The translations under genes and the position numbers were made by a program. Under the pieces are notes generated by a model. It ran no database searches, was not told where the DNA came from, and was given only the letters and a program-made list of their open reading frames with translations. A stretch of DNA of 64,000 nucleotides from the NCBI RefSeq assembly GCF_963678635.1, contig NC_087064.1:39591464-39655463 (forward strand), read 5' to 3'. Numbering within the stretch: position 1 is the stretch's first letter; each line of letters begins with the position of its first letter. Positions 1 through 11,554 of this stretch are shown here, piece after piece. The stretch is from Symsagittifera roscoffensis. Taxonomy: Eukaryota; Xenacoelomorpha; Acoela; Convolutidae.

Positions 1-430
1 AATGCGACATCAACCAAAAAACATAGCTACACTCAACAGATACCACCACCAGTTTCCATGTGAGTATTCTTTAATGAAAAACGAAAAACTCTCACAGACC
101 ATACTAAAACTTATCCATTTTCGCGTAATAAAATCCGACAAACAAACAAGTCACAAGAAATCAGCCACACTTTCCTGGAGATAAAGCAACCAAAAACAAC
201 AACAAAACAATAATATCACGAAAAAAAACAATTGAAAATATGTTGACCAACCACGTAATATTTATCGAACAGATATTTTTGAACTCTACATGAACTCAGA
301 GCAATTAAGACAAACACAACAAACTCTTCCGAAACGAAAAAAATTGTAATCATAAAACCAAAAAAACACTTAAATTTACTAAACCAATCCAATGCAAACT
401 GAAATTCCATTACCATATTATTTACAACAA
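1..430 (+). pseudogene. Gag linker fragment of Ty3/gypsy-type retrotransposon (window starts inside it)
   Basis: This is the Gln/Asn/Lys-rich stretch that joins the Gag N-terminal region to the capsid region. Bases 1-265 recur with substitutions at 13690-13945. The end (about 390-430) translates to a short EIPLPYYL-type motif that is also found at 24912-24937 of the better-preserved copy, just before the capsid region. Several stops interrupt the frame. Seen: nucleotide repeat and shared motif. Inferred: Gag linker identity, by collinearity with the 19-25 kb copy. Confidence 0.6.
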
Positions 431-479
431 TACAAAGTTACAAAAACTCATTTTACAAATTTTACAAAAATACCAAACA

Positions 480-1484
480 ACAGAATCACTTCAAACGACA
501 AAGAATCCGTGCCTTATGGGTGGATCATCTTTTATATCTAATAAACCACTCATGGTTTTCACAGGAACAGACCCTGAAGAGGACTATATAAGACCATTCA
601 GAAGAGGACTATATAAATAAAGGTAGTTACACAAAATTTGTTTTCAAAAGTAGGTCCAGAACCAGTTAAAACATTACTTCGTCAGAATAGATACATAGAC
701 GCACAGCATTAATTCAAACCACTCTTGATGGTGCTGCTCAAAATTGGTTTTTAGTCCTAATTATAGAATTTAAATCTGATTGGGATCAATTCATCCAGGA
801 TTTTTCAAAAATTTTCGACTCTGAAAAAAGTAAACAATATTTGCAACAAAATTCGCAGATTCTTAAACGAAACGAAAAAAAAACAACTCGCAGTAAGAAC
901 CAAAACCTTAGTATGAAAAGCATTTTTTCTCAATACGCATGATTACAAAAAATACGAAAATGACCGAAACTTCATTGATGACCCTTACACCTCATTTAGT
1001 CAAAATAGCAGGAAAAAAATGATCATCACATCCATCATCGATGCACAAACTTGACATAGAATTTAGAAAAATAATGAATAAACTAGAGCAAGTTTAAATT
1101 TAAATGAAGTTAGAAATAACGGAAAAATCAAAACTTCATTAACTAAACAATGTTCAAACAACAACTTCTCAACGTAACAAAACACGAGACTCTGATAACG
1201 AATTAGCAGAAAAAACCACATCAATTTTGAACATTTATGAAAAGAATCCGAATGTCAAACGCAAACCATCACTCAGGAAAGGGTGCAATAATTGCCGCAG
1301 ACTTAGACATAGCATTGCTGAATGCAGACAAAAAAAAGAAGACAATTTTATTAGACCACAAAAACACAGAGAACCAAACAAGTTTTTTTATCAAAACATG
1401 ATCAAATTAATAGCAGCTCAGAAAAAACACTTCCATATCAACGAAATTTACAAAATTATCCACAAAATAGATATAGCAGAGTAA
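480..1484 (+). pseudogene. Degenerate Gag capsid region plus CCHC zinc knuckle
   Basis: Gag would form the particle that packages element RNA. The capsid-like part is collinear with 24982-25600 (matching stretches around the FTGTDPE and DGAAQ motifs), but frameshifts and stops break it. The nucleocapsid zinc knuckle is intact at 1284-1325 and fits C-x2-C-x4-H-x4-C (C, NN, C, RRLR, H, SIAE, C). An open frame surrounds the knuckle from the ATG at 1227 to the stop at 1484. The family assignment rests on the knuckle and on its place upstream of a protease-like DSG region. Non-functional as it stands. Confidence 0.7.
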
Positions 1485-2170
1485 TCAGTATAGAATCAAT
1501 TACTCTAGATCAAACTGAAATTGACAGAACTTTTCAAACTAAAAAGGGAAAAGTTTTAACCCAAATTCTAGTAATAGATATAATTCCATTTTTACCTTTC
1601 AAGAAACTCTTCAAACAATCGAAATTGTAACTAACCAAATAACCTAAAACGAGACTATTCAAAAAATAGATCACAAAACTACTCCAACGATAGACCAAAT
1701 TATAATACTTATAATTTTAAATGCCGTGATAATTCTGGAAAAAGAAAGAAAAACTGAAAACTAGTTCAACAAACTAGAAACTATTCTCAACCAATACATC
1801 GGATTAGTTCTCAATTTTCAAACAAACAAAATCAAAACTCTAGAAGCAGTACGACAAAACATCAAAGGCAAATAAATCAAGTAAAATCTACAGATAAACA
1901 ATTTCAGACCCGCCAGGTATCGACAAAACAGAAACTTTGGCACTACAGTTAACCCACACACAGTGCAAAAACAAAAGTGATACAGAAAACACGTTTATTA
2001 ATAACATGCTCAAAGTAGAAAATATATTTGAAACACCAACTGAATCGAAATAATACCAAAACAAAATTATTAGTTCTAACCCCCAACAACCAGATAAAAA
2101 TCAAGAAAACAACCCCAAAATGAACAACAAATATCATAATACAACAACTAAACTATCACCACCAAATAAA
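1485..2170 (+). pseudogene. Gag C-terminal tail relic
   Basis: This Asn/Ser/Lys/Arg-rich, frameshifted sequence lies between the zinc knuckle and the protease. It includes a segment ending in FETPTESK followed by a stop (about 2023-2053). The same segment recurs near 3545, 5110, 6673 and 8178, so it serves as a marker of the tandem units that follow. It is collinear with the Arg/Asn/Ser-rich tail at 25900-26584 of the other copy. No intact ORF is present. Confidence 0.55.
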
Positions 2171-2940
2171 AATTTTGGGCAATCCCAATTCTCTTAGAAA
2201 GCCCTAAAAGCAAAAAACTCCAAACACCAGATCTTGAAATAGACTTTTTAATTGGTTCTAGCGCAGAATCAAACATTGTTAAATTCTCTACATAGAATGA
2301 GTTTCAAACTGTACATCCAAAACTTTCACCTTTTGAAACCTCTAATAAGCTTGCCACTGCACAAGGTACAACTCTAACAAATTATGAAAAAATTCAACTG
2401 TTTCGTATTCCAACACGAACAATCAATCAAAAACAAACTTACCTGATCCCTTCAAGAATATAATCCATATAACAGACACAAAACACAAAATTGTTGGAAT
2501 ACCCTTTATTACTAAATATATTCCAAATTCAAACAACCTAAAAAGTAATTTACAGATCAATGACAAATATAAAAAATTAAGTAATACTTCTTCAACATCC
2601 TTCCATAGATTAAATATGCAACCTCAATTTTTCTCACAAAATTACCCTATACATAACTAACGACGAAAGCATCTGAAACCATTATCAGAATATGCATATG
2701 ATTTTTCAAGTACATCAATATATTACTAATCGAACAAACAGAAGCTATATATATATATATATCTGATACTGTATTCAAAACAATTCATAAAGTTTTCAGC
2801 GTAACGATTTTATCTATCAAATACGCTTAAGATAGAAACACAGATGTATTATTCCTACAGATACAATAGCACTACATGTACATTTTGATTCTTCTTATAA
2901 AACTGCACTACTCAGAGGACTTTGAGGATATTAGGAACCA
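2170..2940 (+). pseudogene. Aspartic protease relic (catalytic Asp replaced) and protease-RT connector
   Basis: The frame reading DLEIDFLI precedes what should be the DSG active site. Here the triplet at 2254-2256 is GGT, giving GSSAES in place of DSGAES, so the catalytic Asp is lost. Units at 3810 and 5374 keep DSG. The connector runs to about 2940, where the sequence switches back to a late-Gag sequence, marking the start of the tandem array. A (TA)n run at 2746-2762 lies within the connector. Confidence 0.65.
2746..2762. repeat. (TA)8 microsatellite
   Basis: This is an uninterrupted TA run inside the protease-RT connector. The equivalent site in the downstream tandem units has only about four TA repeats, so the run expanded in this unit alone. 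Confidence 0.9.
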
Positions 2941-2943
2941 AAT

Positions 2944-3650
2944 GCAAAGCATATTTTCTCAATACACATGATTACAAAAAACACAAAAATGACCGAAGTC
3001 TTAATGATGACCCTTACACCACAATTAAGAATAAAAGCAAAAAAAAGAGAACATCACATCCATCATTGATCCATGAACCTTAACCATTTAGAACTTAGAA
3101 AAGTAGTAGATAAACTAGAACAAGGTGAAATCACAATGAATTCAGAAGAAACACAAAATTTAAACTAAAGTATGTAAACAATGTTCAAACAAAAACTTCA
3201 CAAATTAACAATACGCACGACATGGCTGAAAAAATTGCATACACTTTAAACATCTATGAAAAGGATACGAATGTCAAAAGCAAACCATCATTCAAGAAAC
3301 GGTGCATTTATTGCCGCAGATATGGACATAACATTGCTGAATGCAGACAAAATCAACAAGAATTTTTAAATAGACCACAAAAACACAGTTAACCAAAAAA
3401 ATCTTTTCATCAAAACAGTAACAGCTCAGAAAAGCCACTTTCAGATAGCTATAGTAATAACAGATCACAGACCCCCAATCGAAAGAAAAATGAGAAAAGT
3501 GATACAGAAAACACACTTATTAATAACATGCTCAAAGTAGAAAATATATTTGAAACACCAACTGAATCGAAATAATACCAAAACAAAATTATTAGTTCTA
3601 ACCCCCAAGAAAAAAACCAGATGAAAATCAAGAAACAATAAATTTCATTC
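2944..3650 (+). pseudogene. Tandem unit A: late Gag with zinc knuckle
   Basis: This is the diverged first half of unit A. The knuckle at 3303-3344 keeps C-x2-C-x4-H-x4-C with RRYG before the His. The frame is cut shortly afterwards by substitutions and a stop (KHS then TAA near 3390). The copies at 4786 and 6350 are open through the same point. A non-functional relic. Confidence 0.65.
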
Positions 3651-3654
3651 CACA

Positions 3655-3860
3655 TATAGTTGAAAACAACCCCAATAAGAACAACATATATAATAAAACA
3701 ACAACTAAACTATCACCACCAAATGAAAATTTTGGACAATCCCAATTCTCTTAGAAAGCCGAAAAGCAAAAAGCTCCAATCACCAGATCTTGAAATAGAC
3801 TTTTTAATTGATTCTGGCGCAGAATCAAAAATCATTAAATTCATTCTCTACATGGAATAA
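3655..3860 (+). pseudogene. Tandem unit A: protease N-terminal fragment with DSG
   Basis: The open frame contains LEIDFLIDSGAES, with DSG encoded at 3810-3818. This is the active-site motif of retropepsin-type aspartic proteases, which act as homodimers to cut Gag-Pol. The frame stops soon after the motif (3858-3860), so the flap and second conserved region are lost. There is no ATG at the frame start, as expected if it was read as part of a polyprotein. An apparently identical copy lies 1564 bp downstream. Confidence 0.7.
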
Positions 3861-4785
3861 GTTTCAAACTTAACATCCAAAATTTTCACCTTTCGAAACC
3901 TCTAGAAAACTTGCCACTGCACAAGGTACAACTCTAATAAATTATTAAAAAATTCAAATGTTTCGTATTCCAACTCGAACAATCGATCAAAAACACACTT
4001 ACCTAATCCCTTCCAGAAAATATTCCATATAACAGACACAAAACACAAAATTGTTGGAATACCATTTATTACTAAATATATTCCAAGTTTAAACAACCTA
4101 AAAAGTCAATTACAGATCAAAGACAAATATGAAAAATTAAGTAATACTTCTTCAACATCGTTCCATAGATTAAATATGCAAGCTCAATTTTTCTCAAAAA
4201 TTACCCTATACATAACTAACGACGAAAGCATCTGAAACCATTATCAGAATATGCATAAGATTTTTCAAGTAAATCAATATATTACTAATCAAAACAAACA
4301 GAAGCTATATATATCTGATACTGAATTCAAAACAATTCATAAAATTTTCAGCGTAACAATTTCATCTATCAAATACGCTGAAGATACAAACACAGATGTA
4401 TTATTCCTACAGATACAATAGCACTATATGTACATTTTAATTCATCTTATAAAACTGCACTACTCAGAGGACTTTGAGGATATTAGGAACCAAATGCAAA
4501 GCATTTTTTCTCAATACACATGATCACAAAAAAGACAAAAAAGACCGAAATCTTAATGATGACCCTTACACCACAATAAAAAATAAAAGCAAAAAAAAAG
4601 AGAACATCACATCCATCATTGATCCATGAACCTTAACTATTTAGAACTTAGAAAAGTAGTAGATAAACTAGAACAAGGTGAAATCACAATGAATTCAGAA
4701 GAAACACAAAATTTAAACTAAAGTACGTAAACAATGTCAAACAACAACTTCACAAATTAACAATACGCACGATTCTGATAACGAA

Positions 4786-5139
4786 ATGGCTGAAAAAATT
4801 GCATATACTTTAAACATCTATGAAAAGGATCCGAATGTCAAAAGCAAACCATCATTCAAGAAACGGTGCATTTATTGCCGCAGATATGGACATAACATTG
4901 CTGAATGCAGACAAAATCAACATGACAATTTAATTAGACCACAAAAACACAGAAAACCAAACAAATCTTTTCATCAAAACAGTAACAGCTCAGAAAAGCC
5001 ACTTTCAGATAGCTATAGTAATAACAGATCACAATCCCCCAATCGAAAGAAAAATGAGAAAAGTGATACAGAAAACACACTTATTAATAACATGCTCAAA
5101 GTAGAAAATATATTTGAAACACCAACTGAATCGAAATAA
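4786..5139 (+). CDS. Gag nucleocapsid fragment ORF (117 aa, CCHC zinc knuckle), unit B
   Basis: This ATG-initiated 117-residue ORF starts MAEKIAY. It has a Lys-rich region, then an intact CCHC knuckle at 4867-4908 (C, IY, C, RRYG, H, NIAE, C), then a Ser/Asn/Lys-rich tail ending in TESK. The knuckle binds RNA in LTR-element Gag proteins. It is only a slice of Gag: the capsid region is missing upstream and the protease follows in another frame. An apparently identical ORF sits 1564 bp downstream. It is more likely a fragment than an independent gene. Confidence 0.55.
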   Translation: MAEKIAYTLNIYEKDPNVKSKPSFKKRCIYCRRYGHNIAECRQNQHDNLIRPQKHRKPNKSFHQNSNSSEKPLSDSYSNNRSQSPNRKKNEKSDTENTLINNMLKVENIFETPTESK

Positions 5140-5218
5140 TACCAAAACAAAATTATTAGTTCTAACCCCCAAGAAAAAAACCAGATAAAAATCAAGAAAC
5201 AATAAATTGCATTCCACA

Positions 5219-5424
5219 TATAGTTGAAAACAACCCCAATAAGAACAACATATATAATAAAACAACAACTAAACTATCACCACCAAATGAAAATTTTGGA
5301 CAATCCCAATTCTCTTAGAAAGCCGAAAAGCAAAAAGCTCCAATCACCAGATCTTGAAATAGACTTTTTAATTGATTCTGGCGCAGAATCAAAAATCATT
5401 AAATTCATTCTCTACATGGAATAA
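5219..5424 (+). pseudogene. Tandem unit B: protease fragment with DSG
   Basis: The frame matches the 3655-3860 fragment, with DSG at 5374-5382 and the same early stop. It is followed to 6060 by the connector relic. The lack of visible difference from the unit-A copy shows that the duplication is recent or an assembly product. Confidence 0.65.
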
Positions 5425-6349
5425 GTTTCAAACTTAACATCCAAAATTTTCACCTTTCGAAACCTCTAGAAAACTTGCCACTGCACAAGGTACAACTCTA
5501 ATAAATTATTAAAAAATTCAAATGTTTCGTATTCCAACTCGAACAATCGATCAAAAACACACTTACCTAATCCCTTCCAGAAAATATTCCATATAACAGA
5601 CACAAAACACAAAATTGTTGGAATACCATTTATTACTAAATATATTCCAAGTTTAAACAACCTAAAAAGTCAATTACAGATCAAAGACAAATATGAAAAA
5701 TTAAGTAATACTTCTTCAACATCGTTCCATAGATTAAATATGCAAGCTCAATTTTTCTCAAAAATTACCCTATACATAACTAACGACGAAAGCATCTGAA
5801 ACCATTATCAGAATATGCATAAGATTTTTCAAGTAAATCAATATATTACTAATCAAAACAAACAGAAGCTATATATATCTGATACTGAATTCAAAACAAT
5901 TCATAAAATTTTCAGCGTAACAATTTCATCTATCAAATACGCTGAAGATACAAACACAGATGTATTATTCCTACAGATACAATAGCACTATATGTACATT
6001 TTAATTCATCTTATAAAACTGCACTACTCAGAGGACTTTGAGGATATTAGGAACCAAATGCAAAGCATTTTTTCTCAATACACATGATCACAAAAAAGAC
6101 AAAAAAGACCGAAATCTTAATGATGACCCTTACACCACAATAAAAAATAAAAGCAAAAAAAAAGAGAACATCACATCCATCATTGATCCATGAACCTTAA
6201 CTATTTAGAACTTAGAAAAGTAGTAGATAAACTAGAACAAGGTGAAATCACAATGAATTCAGAAGAAACACAAAATTTAAACTAAAGTACGTAAACAATG
6301 TCAAACAACAACTTCACAAATTAACAATACGCACGATTCTGATAACGAA

Positions 6350-6703
6350 ATGGCTGAAAAAATTGCATATACTTTAAACATCTATGAAAAGGATCCGAAT
6401 GTCAAAAGCAAACCATCATTCAAGAAACGGTGCATTTATTGCCGCAGATATGGACATAACATTGCTGAATGCAGACAAAATCAACATGACAATTTAATTA
6501 GACCACAAAAACACAGAAAACCAAACAAATCTTTTCATCAAAACAGTAACAGCTCAGAAAAGCCACTTTCAGATAGCTATAGTAATAACAGATCACAATC
6601 CCCCAATCGAAAGAAAAATGAGAAAAGTGATACAGAAAACACACTTATTAATAACATGCTCAAAGTAGAAAATATATTTGAAACACCAACTGAATCGAAA
6701 TAA
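6350..6703 (+). CDS. Gag nucleocapsid fragment ORF (117 aa), unit C, duplicate of the 4786 ORF
   Basis: The translation equals the ORF at 4786-5139, with the CCHC knuckle at 6431-6472. The downstream sequence diverges from unit B after about 6795, where the protease region becomes the older, more decayed type. It is a partial Gag sequence and probably not functional on its own. Confidence 0.55.
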   Translation: MAEKIAYTLNIYEKDPNVKSKPSFKKRCIYCRRYGHNIAECRQNQHDNLIRPQKHRKPNKSFHQNSNSSEKPLSDSYSNNRSQSPNRKKNEKSDTENTLINNMLKVENIFETPTESK

Positions 6704-6779
6704 TACCAAAACAAAATTATTAGTTCTAACCCCCAAGAAAAAAACCAGATAAAAATCAAGAAACAATAAATTGCATTCC

Positions 6780-8110
6780 ACATATAGTTGAAAACAACCC
6801 CAATATGAACAAGATATATCATAATACAACAACTAAACTATCACCACCAAATTTTGGACAATCCCACTTCTCTTAGAAAGCATGAAAAGCAAAAAACTCC
6901 AATCACCAAATCTTCAAAAGATTTTTTAATTGATTCTGGTGCAGAATGAAATATTAGTAATTTCTCTACATGGAATCAGTTTCAAGCTTCACATCCAAAA
7001 TTTTCCCCTTTCAAAACCTGTTGTAAACTAGCTACTGCAAAAGGTACAGCTCTAACAAGTTATGAAAAAATTCAATTGTTTCGTATTCCAACACGAACAA
7101 TCAATCAAAAACAAATTTACCTAAACCCTTCAAGAATATATTCCATATAACAGACACAAAACTCAAAATAGTTGGAATACCATTTATTACTAAATGTATC
7201 CCAAGTATGAACATCCTGAATAGTAAATTACAGATCAAAGACAAGTATACAAAATTAAGTAATACCTCTTCAACATTCTTCCAAAGATTAAATATGCAAG
7301 CTCAATTTTTCTCAAAATTTCGCCCGATATAGAACCAACGACGAAAACTTCTGAAACCATTATCAGAATTTGTATTTGATTTTTCTATTAATCAAGTAAA
7401 TCAAATTAATACTAATCAAAACAAACGAAAGCTATATATGTATGATCTTGAATTCAAACCCAACCATAAATTTTTTACATAACGATTTCATCTGTCAAAT
7501 ACGCTATAAAAACAAACACAGATGTAATACTCCTACAGATAGAGTAGCACGTCATGTACATATTAGTTCACTTTATAAAAGTGCACCACCATTAAGGAAA
7601 TTTAGGATATTAGGAACCAAATGCAACAGCTCATCCTGCACTACAAAGAGCATTTAGAGTTGAAAAATTTTTGAAATTACAAGATACTTAACAATCAACA
7701 ATTCGCAATGAAGAACTATCTAATAATAACATTACAAATTACTCAAAAAGAAACACGGATTATTTGACAAAAAACCTCTTTGTTCAGTCAAATTTTCGAA
7801 TCTCAATTTAGACAAATGAACGACAAAATTTTTTTACCAATGTTCAATTTCCAACGTTCAAATCAATCAGCAAGAGTTTGAAAAACAAGAACAACTTTTA
7901 TTAAATTTTTCCTTCGTTTATGCCACATCTAAATTTGATGCTGGGAAAAAACTTTCTTAACTACACCTTCCACTTAAACCTGAGTTTATAAAAAAACAAC
8001 GAGCAAGTAAAATTACCAATTCACTTACAAGATAAAGTAAACAGACTCCTAAAAATTCTTGAACAGTACAAAATTATTTCTACAAGAAACAAAGAACAAC
8101 CGCCAAATGG
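6780..8110 (+). pseudogene. Protease relic, connector and RT N-terminal region (first copy)
   Basis: DSG is present at 6932-6940 but a TGA follows two codons later, so the protease is truncated. The connector runs to about 7640. From 7740 the sequence is collinear with 27720-28040 of the better copy, the region just upstream of the RT fingers. It ends near 8110 with a short sequence that recurs at 9580. No intact ORF is present. Confidence 0.6.
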
Positions 8111-8121
8111 CAATATCTTCA

Positions 8122-8151
8122 TCAACCCCATCATGCTCAACCCCATCATGC
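8122..8151. repeat. 15-bp direct repeat at a duplication junction
   Basis: TCAACCCCATCATGC occurs twice back to back (8122-8136 and 8137-8151). It sits exactly where RT N-terminal sequence is joined back to the Gag-tail marker at 8155. It looks like filler made by slippage when the tandem duplication formed. Confidence 0.8.
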
Positions 8152-8154
8152 AAC

Positions 8155-9635
8155 ATGCTCAAAGTAGAAAATATATTTGAAACACCAACTGAATTGAAAT
8201 AATACCAAAACAAAATTATTAGTTCTAACCCCCAAGAAAAAAACCAGATAAAAATCAAGAATCAATCAATTGCATTCCACATATAGTTGAAAACAACCCC
8301 AATATGAACAAGATATATCATAATACAAGAACTAAACTATCACCACCAAATTTTGGACAATCCCACTTCTCTTAGAAAGCATGAAAAGTGAAAAACTCCA
8401 ATCACCAGATCTTCAGAAGATTTTTTAATTGATTCTGGTGCAGAATGAAATATTAGTAATTTCTCTACATGGAATCAGTTTCAAGCTTCACATCCAAAAT
8501 TTTCCCCTACAAAACCTGTTGTAAACTAGCTACTGCAAAAAGTGCAGCTCTAACAAATTAAGAAAAATTGAATTGTTTCGTATTCCAACTCGAAAAATTA
8601 AAAAAATTGAACAAAACAAACTTAAATAAACCCTTCAAAAAAATTTTCCATATAACAGACATAAAACACATAATCGTTGGAATATCATTTATTACTAAAT
8701 GTATCCCAAGTATGAACATCCTGAATAGTAAATTACAGATCAAAGACAAGTATACAAAATTAAGTAATACCTCTTCAACATTCTTCCAAAGATTAAATAT
8801 GCAAGCTCAATTTTTCTCAAAATTTCGCCCGATATAGAACCAACGACGAAAACTTCTGAAACCATTATCAGAATATGTATTTGATTTTTCTATTAATCAA
8901 GTAAATCAAATTAATACTAATCAAAACAAACGAAAGCTATATATGTCTGATCTTGAATTCAAACCCAACCATAAATTTTTTACATAACGATTTCATCTGT
9001 CAAATACGCTATAAATACAAACACAGATATAATACTCCTGCACCACCCATATAAAGTGCACCACCCATAAGGAAATTTAGGATATTAGGAACCAAATGCA
9101 ACAGCTCATCCTGCACTAGAAAGAGCATTTAGAGTTGAAAAATTTTTGAAATTACAAGATACTTAACAATCAACAATTCGCAATGAAGAACTATCTAATA
9201 ATAACATTACAAATGACTCAAAAAGAAACACGGATTATTTGACAAAAAACCCCTTTGTTCAGTCAAATTTTCGAATCTCAATTTAGACAAATGAACGACA
9301 AAATTTTTTTACCAATGTTCAATTTCCAACGTTCAAATCAATCAGCAAGCGTTTGAAAAACAAGCACAATTTTTATTAAATTTTTCCGTCGTTTATGCCA
9401 CATCTAAAATTGATGATGGGAAAATACTTTCTTAACTACACCTTCCACTTAAGCCTATGTTTATAAAAAATTAACGAGCAAGTAAAATTACCAATTCACT
9501 TACAAGATAAAGTAAACAGACTCCTAAAAATTCCTGAACATTACAAAATTATTTCTCCAAGAAACAAAGAACAACCGCCAAATGGCAATATCTTCATCAA
9601 CCCCATCAACCAGCAATTTTATATGTTCTTAATTT
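8155..9635 (+). pseudogene. Second copy of Gag-tail marker, protease, connector and RT N-terminus
   Basis: The sequence from 6656 to 8110 recurs here at about 1.5 kb offset with scattered substitutions and small indels, for example a shortened segment near 9035-9060. The protease again has DSG followed by TGA. The RT N-terminal part ends near 9610 and joins an RT C-terminal segment. Non-functional. Confidence 0.65.
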
Positions 9636-10359
9636 TTTAGATGTCGTTTTCATACAGTCACAAACAAAACAAGAATTGTTTGAGGAATTAGATGAAAATC
9701 ACCAAAATTATTGAAAGATTTAAGGAAAGCAGCCCCAGATAAATCACATTTTTCCTTACTCATGTAAAGTTGCTTGGACACATTATTGAAGGCACCACAA
9801 TTACACCTTTAAAGTCACAAATAGATGCAATATTAAAACTCTAACCACTATCTAGTTCTTGGAATGCTAATCTTCTTGAGTAAATAATGTTAAAAAATGC
9901 AACTATACGTTAGACCATTTTATAACTTTCTTCGACAACAAAATTATTTCAATTGGAGATTAGCGCATCAAAAACGATTTGAAAAATGAATACACGCTTC
10001 ACAGAACAGAACTCAAACACAATATACAGTCACAAACAAAACAAGAAATTGTTAAAGTATTAGATAAATATCACCAAAATTATTGAAAGAATTCATGAAA
10101 GCAGCTCCAGATAAATCACATTTTTCCTTACTCATGTGAAGTTGCTCGGACACATTATTGAAGGCACCACAATTAGATGCTTCAAAGTCACAAATATATG
10201 CAATATTAAAACCCCAACCACTATCTAATTCTTGGTATTTTAAACTTCTTGAGTAAACACTTTTATAAAATGCAACTTTATGTTAGACCATTTTATAACA
10301 TTTTTCGACAACAAAATTAATTTAATTGGACATTAGAGCATCAAAAACGGTTTGACGAA
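9636..10359 (+). pseudogene. RT palm/thumb relics, duplicated (two copies of about 370 bp)
   Basis: At 9636-9660 the frame reads FLDVVFIQSQ, equivalent to the YLDD catalytic loop with the second Asp changed to Val. The thumb/connection sequence to about 10020 is repeated at 10026-10359, starting from the same CAGTCACAAACAAAACAAG. Both copies are frameshifted. A third copy is at 11555-11900. Confidence 0.6.
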
Positions 10360-10820
10360 ATGATTACACTCTTCAGAGAACAGAACTCAAACACAATACC
10401 AGACAAAGATCAGGCATTCTACGCTATGTGCGATGCCTCCAACTTTCGAATCGGGGTAGCAGTTTTACAATCACACAAAAGTACAAATACAATAAACCTT
10501 ATATCAGCTCATGCAACACTCTTTACACAAGCAGAACTGAGACTCTCTACCTTAATGAGAGAATGTACAGCTATAATATCTACATTAACAGAATGTGAAT
10601 TCTTAATCCTTGGATCATAACATCCAACAGTTCTGTTTACAGACCTTTAGCCAAAATTTTTCCCCTTCACACAAAAGGCAAATCCAGTCTAAAGAGTGCA
10701 TAGATTTCAAATTATCCTAATGAAATTTCAAAACCTACAGTGTTTGGACAGCAGGCAAAACCTTGCTTTACCAGATTCAGTATGTCGAAACAAACGAGCT
10801 GAATTTGTAACACGAAAAAC
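10360..10820 (+). pseudogene. RNase H domain relic (first copy)
   Basis: The open frame 10360-10620 contains MCDASNF (the first catalytic Asp of RNase H family 1 in gypsy elements) and LMRECTAI (the catalytic Glu region). The frame then stops at a TAA where other copies continue into LFTDHKP with the next Asp. After the stop, 10690-10815 is still collinear with the end of RNase H at 29080-29220. It joins abruptly at about 10816 to RT-upstream sequence. Confidence 0.7.
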
Positions 10821-11554
10821 AAATGACTCAAAAAGAAACACGGGTTATTTGACAAAAACCCCATTTTTAAGCCAATGTTTTGAATCTCAAATAAGGCAAA
10901 TGAACGACAAAGTTTTTATACCAATGTTAAATTTTCAATGTTTTAAAATCAATCAGCAAAAGTTTGAAAAACTAGCACAAATTTTTTTATAATATTCAAC
11001 CGTTTATGCCACATCTAAATTTGATATTGGGAAAAGATTTTCTTCACTGCACTTTCCACTTAAACCTGAGACATTTTATAAAAAACAACGAGCAAGTGAA
11101 ATTACCAATTCACTTACAAAACAAAGTAAACAGACTCCTAGAAATTCTTGAACATTACGAAAATATCTCACCAAAAAAAACAACCAAATGAAAATACCTT
11201 CATCAACCCGGATTTTTTTTTCTCGCAAATGATGAATCACTGAACATCGTTTTACTTGCAAAATACCTCATTTCTCTAACCGATGAATCAGTATGCAATT
11301 GGCCCATAGAACCAATACTATTGATTCTCACAAAGATAAATGGACAGTACAATATCACTGCTGAGAAGAATAGCGCAAGCAACCAAATGCCATTAGATGA
11401 ACAATCGCGTCGACTAACACAATTCGTTAGCGGAAATAAACAAAACGAATTTAGTGGACTCTTCTATAGTATAATCATAGGACCGGCAGCTTTTTCAGCC
11501 TTTATGGGTAAAAATGTTAGATCTCTATTCTTAGCAAATTTAGATGTAATTATT
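10820..11554 (+). pseudogene. Second RT copy: fingers and palm
   Basis: The sequence from 10820 repeats the region at 9205 onward. The palm frame 11321-11566 reads a decayed motif A (AEKNSASNQ; ADMNSAYNQ in the copy at 28221), then MPLDEQSRRL, then IGPAAFSAF. The catalytic Asp of motif A is replaced by Glu. The frame does not begin at an ATG. A catalytically dead relic. Confidence 0.7.

Larger units (their letters stand above)
2944..7627 (+). repeat. Three tandem units (about 1.56 kb) of late Gag + zinc knuckle + protease + connector
   Basis: Unit starts are marked by the same junction, a connector sequence TTAGGAACCAAATGCAA running into late Gag, at about 2931, 4486 and 6050. At 7610 the connector instead continues into RT-upstream sequence. 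Spacing is about 1556 then 1564 bp. Within the array, roughly 3652-5215 and 5216-6779 are the same to the eye at an exact offset of 1564. The outer half-units differ by many substitutions. This is the pattern left by unequal exchange between older, diverged units. Confidence 0.85.

Noticed and set aside
5013-5268. Phe/Val/Leu-rich minus-strand frames that look like membrane proteins (also near 1949, 3449, 6577 and 8049)
   Set aside because: They are antisense to A-rich Gag/protease sequence. The hydrophobic appearance comes from TTT-rich codons on the opposite strand.
2944-7627. CRISPR-like or centromeric monomer array
   Set aside because: Repeats are kilobase-sized retroelement modules with no short repeat-spacer pattern, and the sequence is eukaryotic.
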